Assembly: GCF_024228675.1 (NCBI RefSeq)
Contig: NZ_CP100461.1
Span: forward strand, 3,097,398-3,161,397
Reading direction: 5' to 3'
Length of the DNA stretch: 64,000 bases
Source of the DNA: Salinigranum marinum
GTDB taxonomy: Archaea > Halobacteriota > Halobacteria > Halobacteriales > Haloferacaceae
A model generated the notes under the pieces. The model saw nothing but the letters and a program-made list of their open reading frames with translations, did not search any database and was not told where the DNA came from. The stretch's first letter is position 1. Each line of letters begins with the position of its first letter. The position numbers and the translations under genes were made by a program. Shown here piece after piece: positions 63,760 to 64,000 of the stretch.

Positions 63760-64000
63760 ATGCCCTCCGATCGCCCCGACGACGAGTCGTCCCCGTCTTC
63801 GTCGTCCGGTTCGTCGTCCTTCCTGTCGATCCGAGGCGGAACCGCCCTCGCAGTCGCGTCCGTCGGACTGTTCGTCCTCTCGCTCGTCGCCGGGATGGCG
63901 CTCGCGCCGTCGGTCGAATCCGCGGGACCCGCGGGGGCCGACCCCGCCTCGGCCACGGAACTTGGAACCGACCCCAACGTGACGTTCGTCGGGGTCCAGG
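63760..64000 (+). CDS. Membrane-anchored secreted protein, N-terminal part
   Basis: The visible 80 codons begin MPSDRPDDESSPSSSSGSSS, a polar cytoplasmic stretch, then a membrane helix (LAVASVGLFVLSLVAGMALA), then an extracellular start. The gene runs off the window end, so its product is unknown. Confidence 0.6.
   Translation, partial: MPSDRPDDESSPSSSSGSSSFLSIRGGTALAVASVGLFVLSLVAGMALAPSVESAGPAGADPASATELGTDPNVTFVGVQ

Overview
The window reads as chromosomal DNA of a halophilic archaeon (class Halobacteria). The sequence is GC-rich, the proteins are strongly acidic, many genes have TATA-like boxes 25-35 bases before the start codon (leaderless transcripts), and haloarchaeal families recur: LysW-dependent arginine synthesis, a PibD-type prepilin peptidase, an AglB/STT3-like membrane protein, DUF7344, DUF5305, DUF7118 and DUF7553. 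Genus cannot be settled from the window; a Haloferacales-type organism is a weak inference.

Layout. 1-3.3 kb: end of a TRAP permease, a YigZ/IMPACT-family protein and an ACT-domain regulator. 3.4-12.1 kb is an accessory region of uneven composition. It holds a DUF7344 winged-helix gene with a secreted acidic-tailed protein, a related secreted-protein gene (DUF1102/TasA-like) split by an IS5-like element with a visible target duplication, a graveyard of broken toxin-antitoxin genes, one intact VapBC-like pair, a Ser/His (SipW-like) signal peptidase with an older degenerate copy, and a DUF5305 protein. 12.1-18.2 kb: hisB, hisA, a phosphohexomutase, hisI with two small neighbours, and the prepilin peptidase. 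18.3-22.8 kb: a 2Fe-2S ferredoxin, two tandem PiT-type transporters and an O-acetylhomoserine sulfhydrylase.

23.2-32.4 kb is a complete arginine cluster: argG-argH, then lysW(argW)-argX-argC-argB-argD-argE-argF. Glutamate is attached to the carrier LysW, phosphorylated, reduced, transaminated and released as ornithine, then carried by ArgF, ArgG and ArgH to arginine. The LysW here has no cysteines, a palindrome lies between its TATA box and start codon, and argX and argB carry insertions made of perfect hairpins.

32.5-48.9 kb is mainly single genes: a membrane protein, a SnoaL-like protein, a Rad3/DinG-type helicase, a receiver-PAS-PAS histidine kinase, a cytochrome P450, a 2H phosphoesterase, a hydroxyacid dehydrogenase-aldolase pair, a band-7 protein, a universal stress protein, a TauE permease, and uvrB with a Nudix gene. 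48.97-49.2 kb holds inverted origin-recognition-box-like sequences. 49.2-58.5 kb: a ferritin-like protein overlapping an STT3-like membrane protein with a LamG tail, a SpoIIM fusion, a pilin-like protein, two divergent rhodaneses and an AI-2E-family permease. 58.6-62.9 kb: a thiamine-type ABC transporter headed by a 9+9 bp palindrome directly before its ATG. The window ends with a methyltransferase and the start of a membrane-anchored protein.

No rRNA, complete tRNA, CRISPR array or cas gene was seen. The best candidate for an under-described system is the signal peptidase/DUF5305/DUF1102 region, which resembles the bacterial SipW-TasA fibre module and has been remodelled by duplication, insertion and toxin-antitoxin decay.
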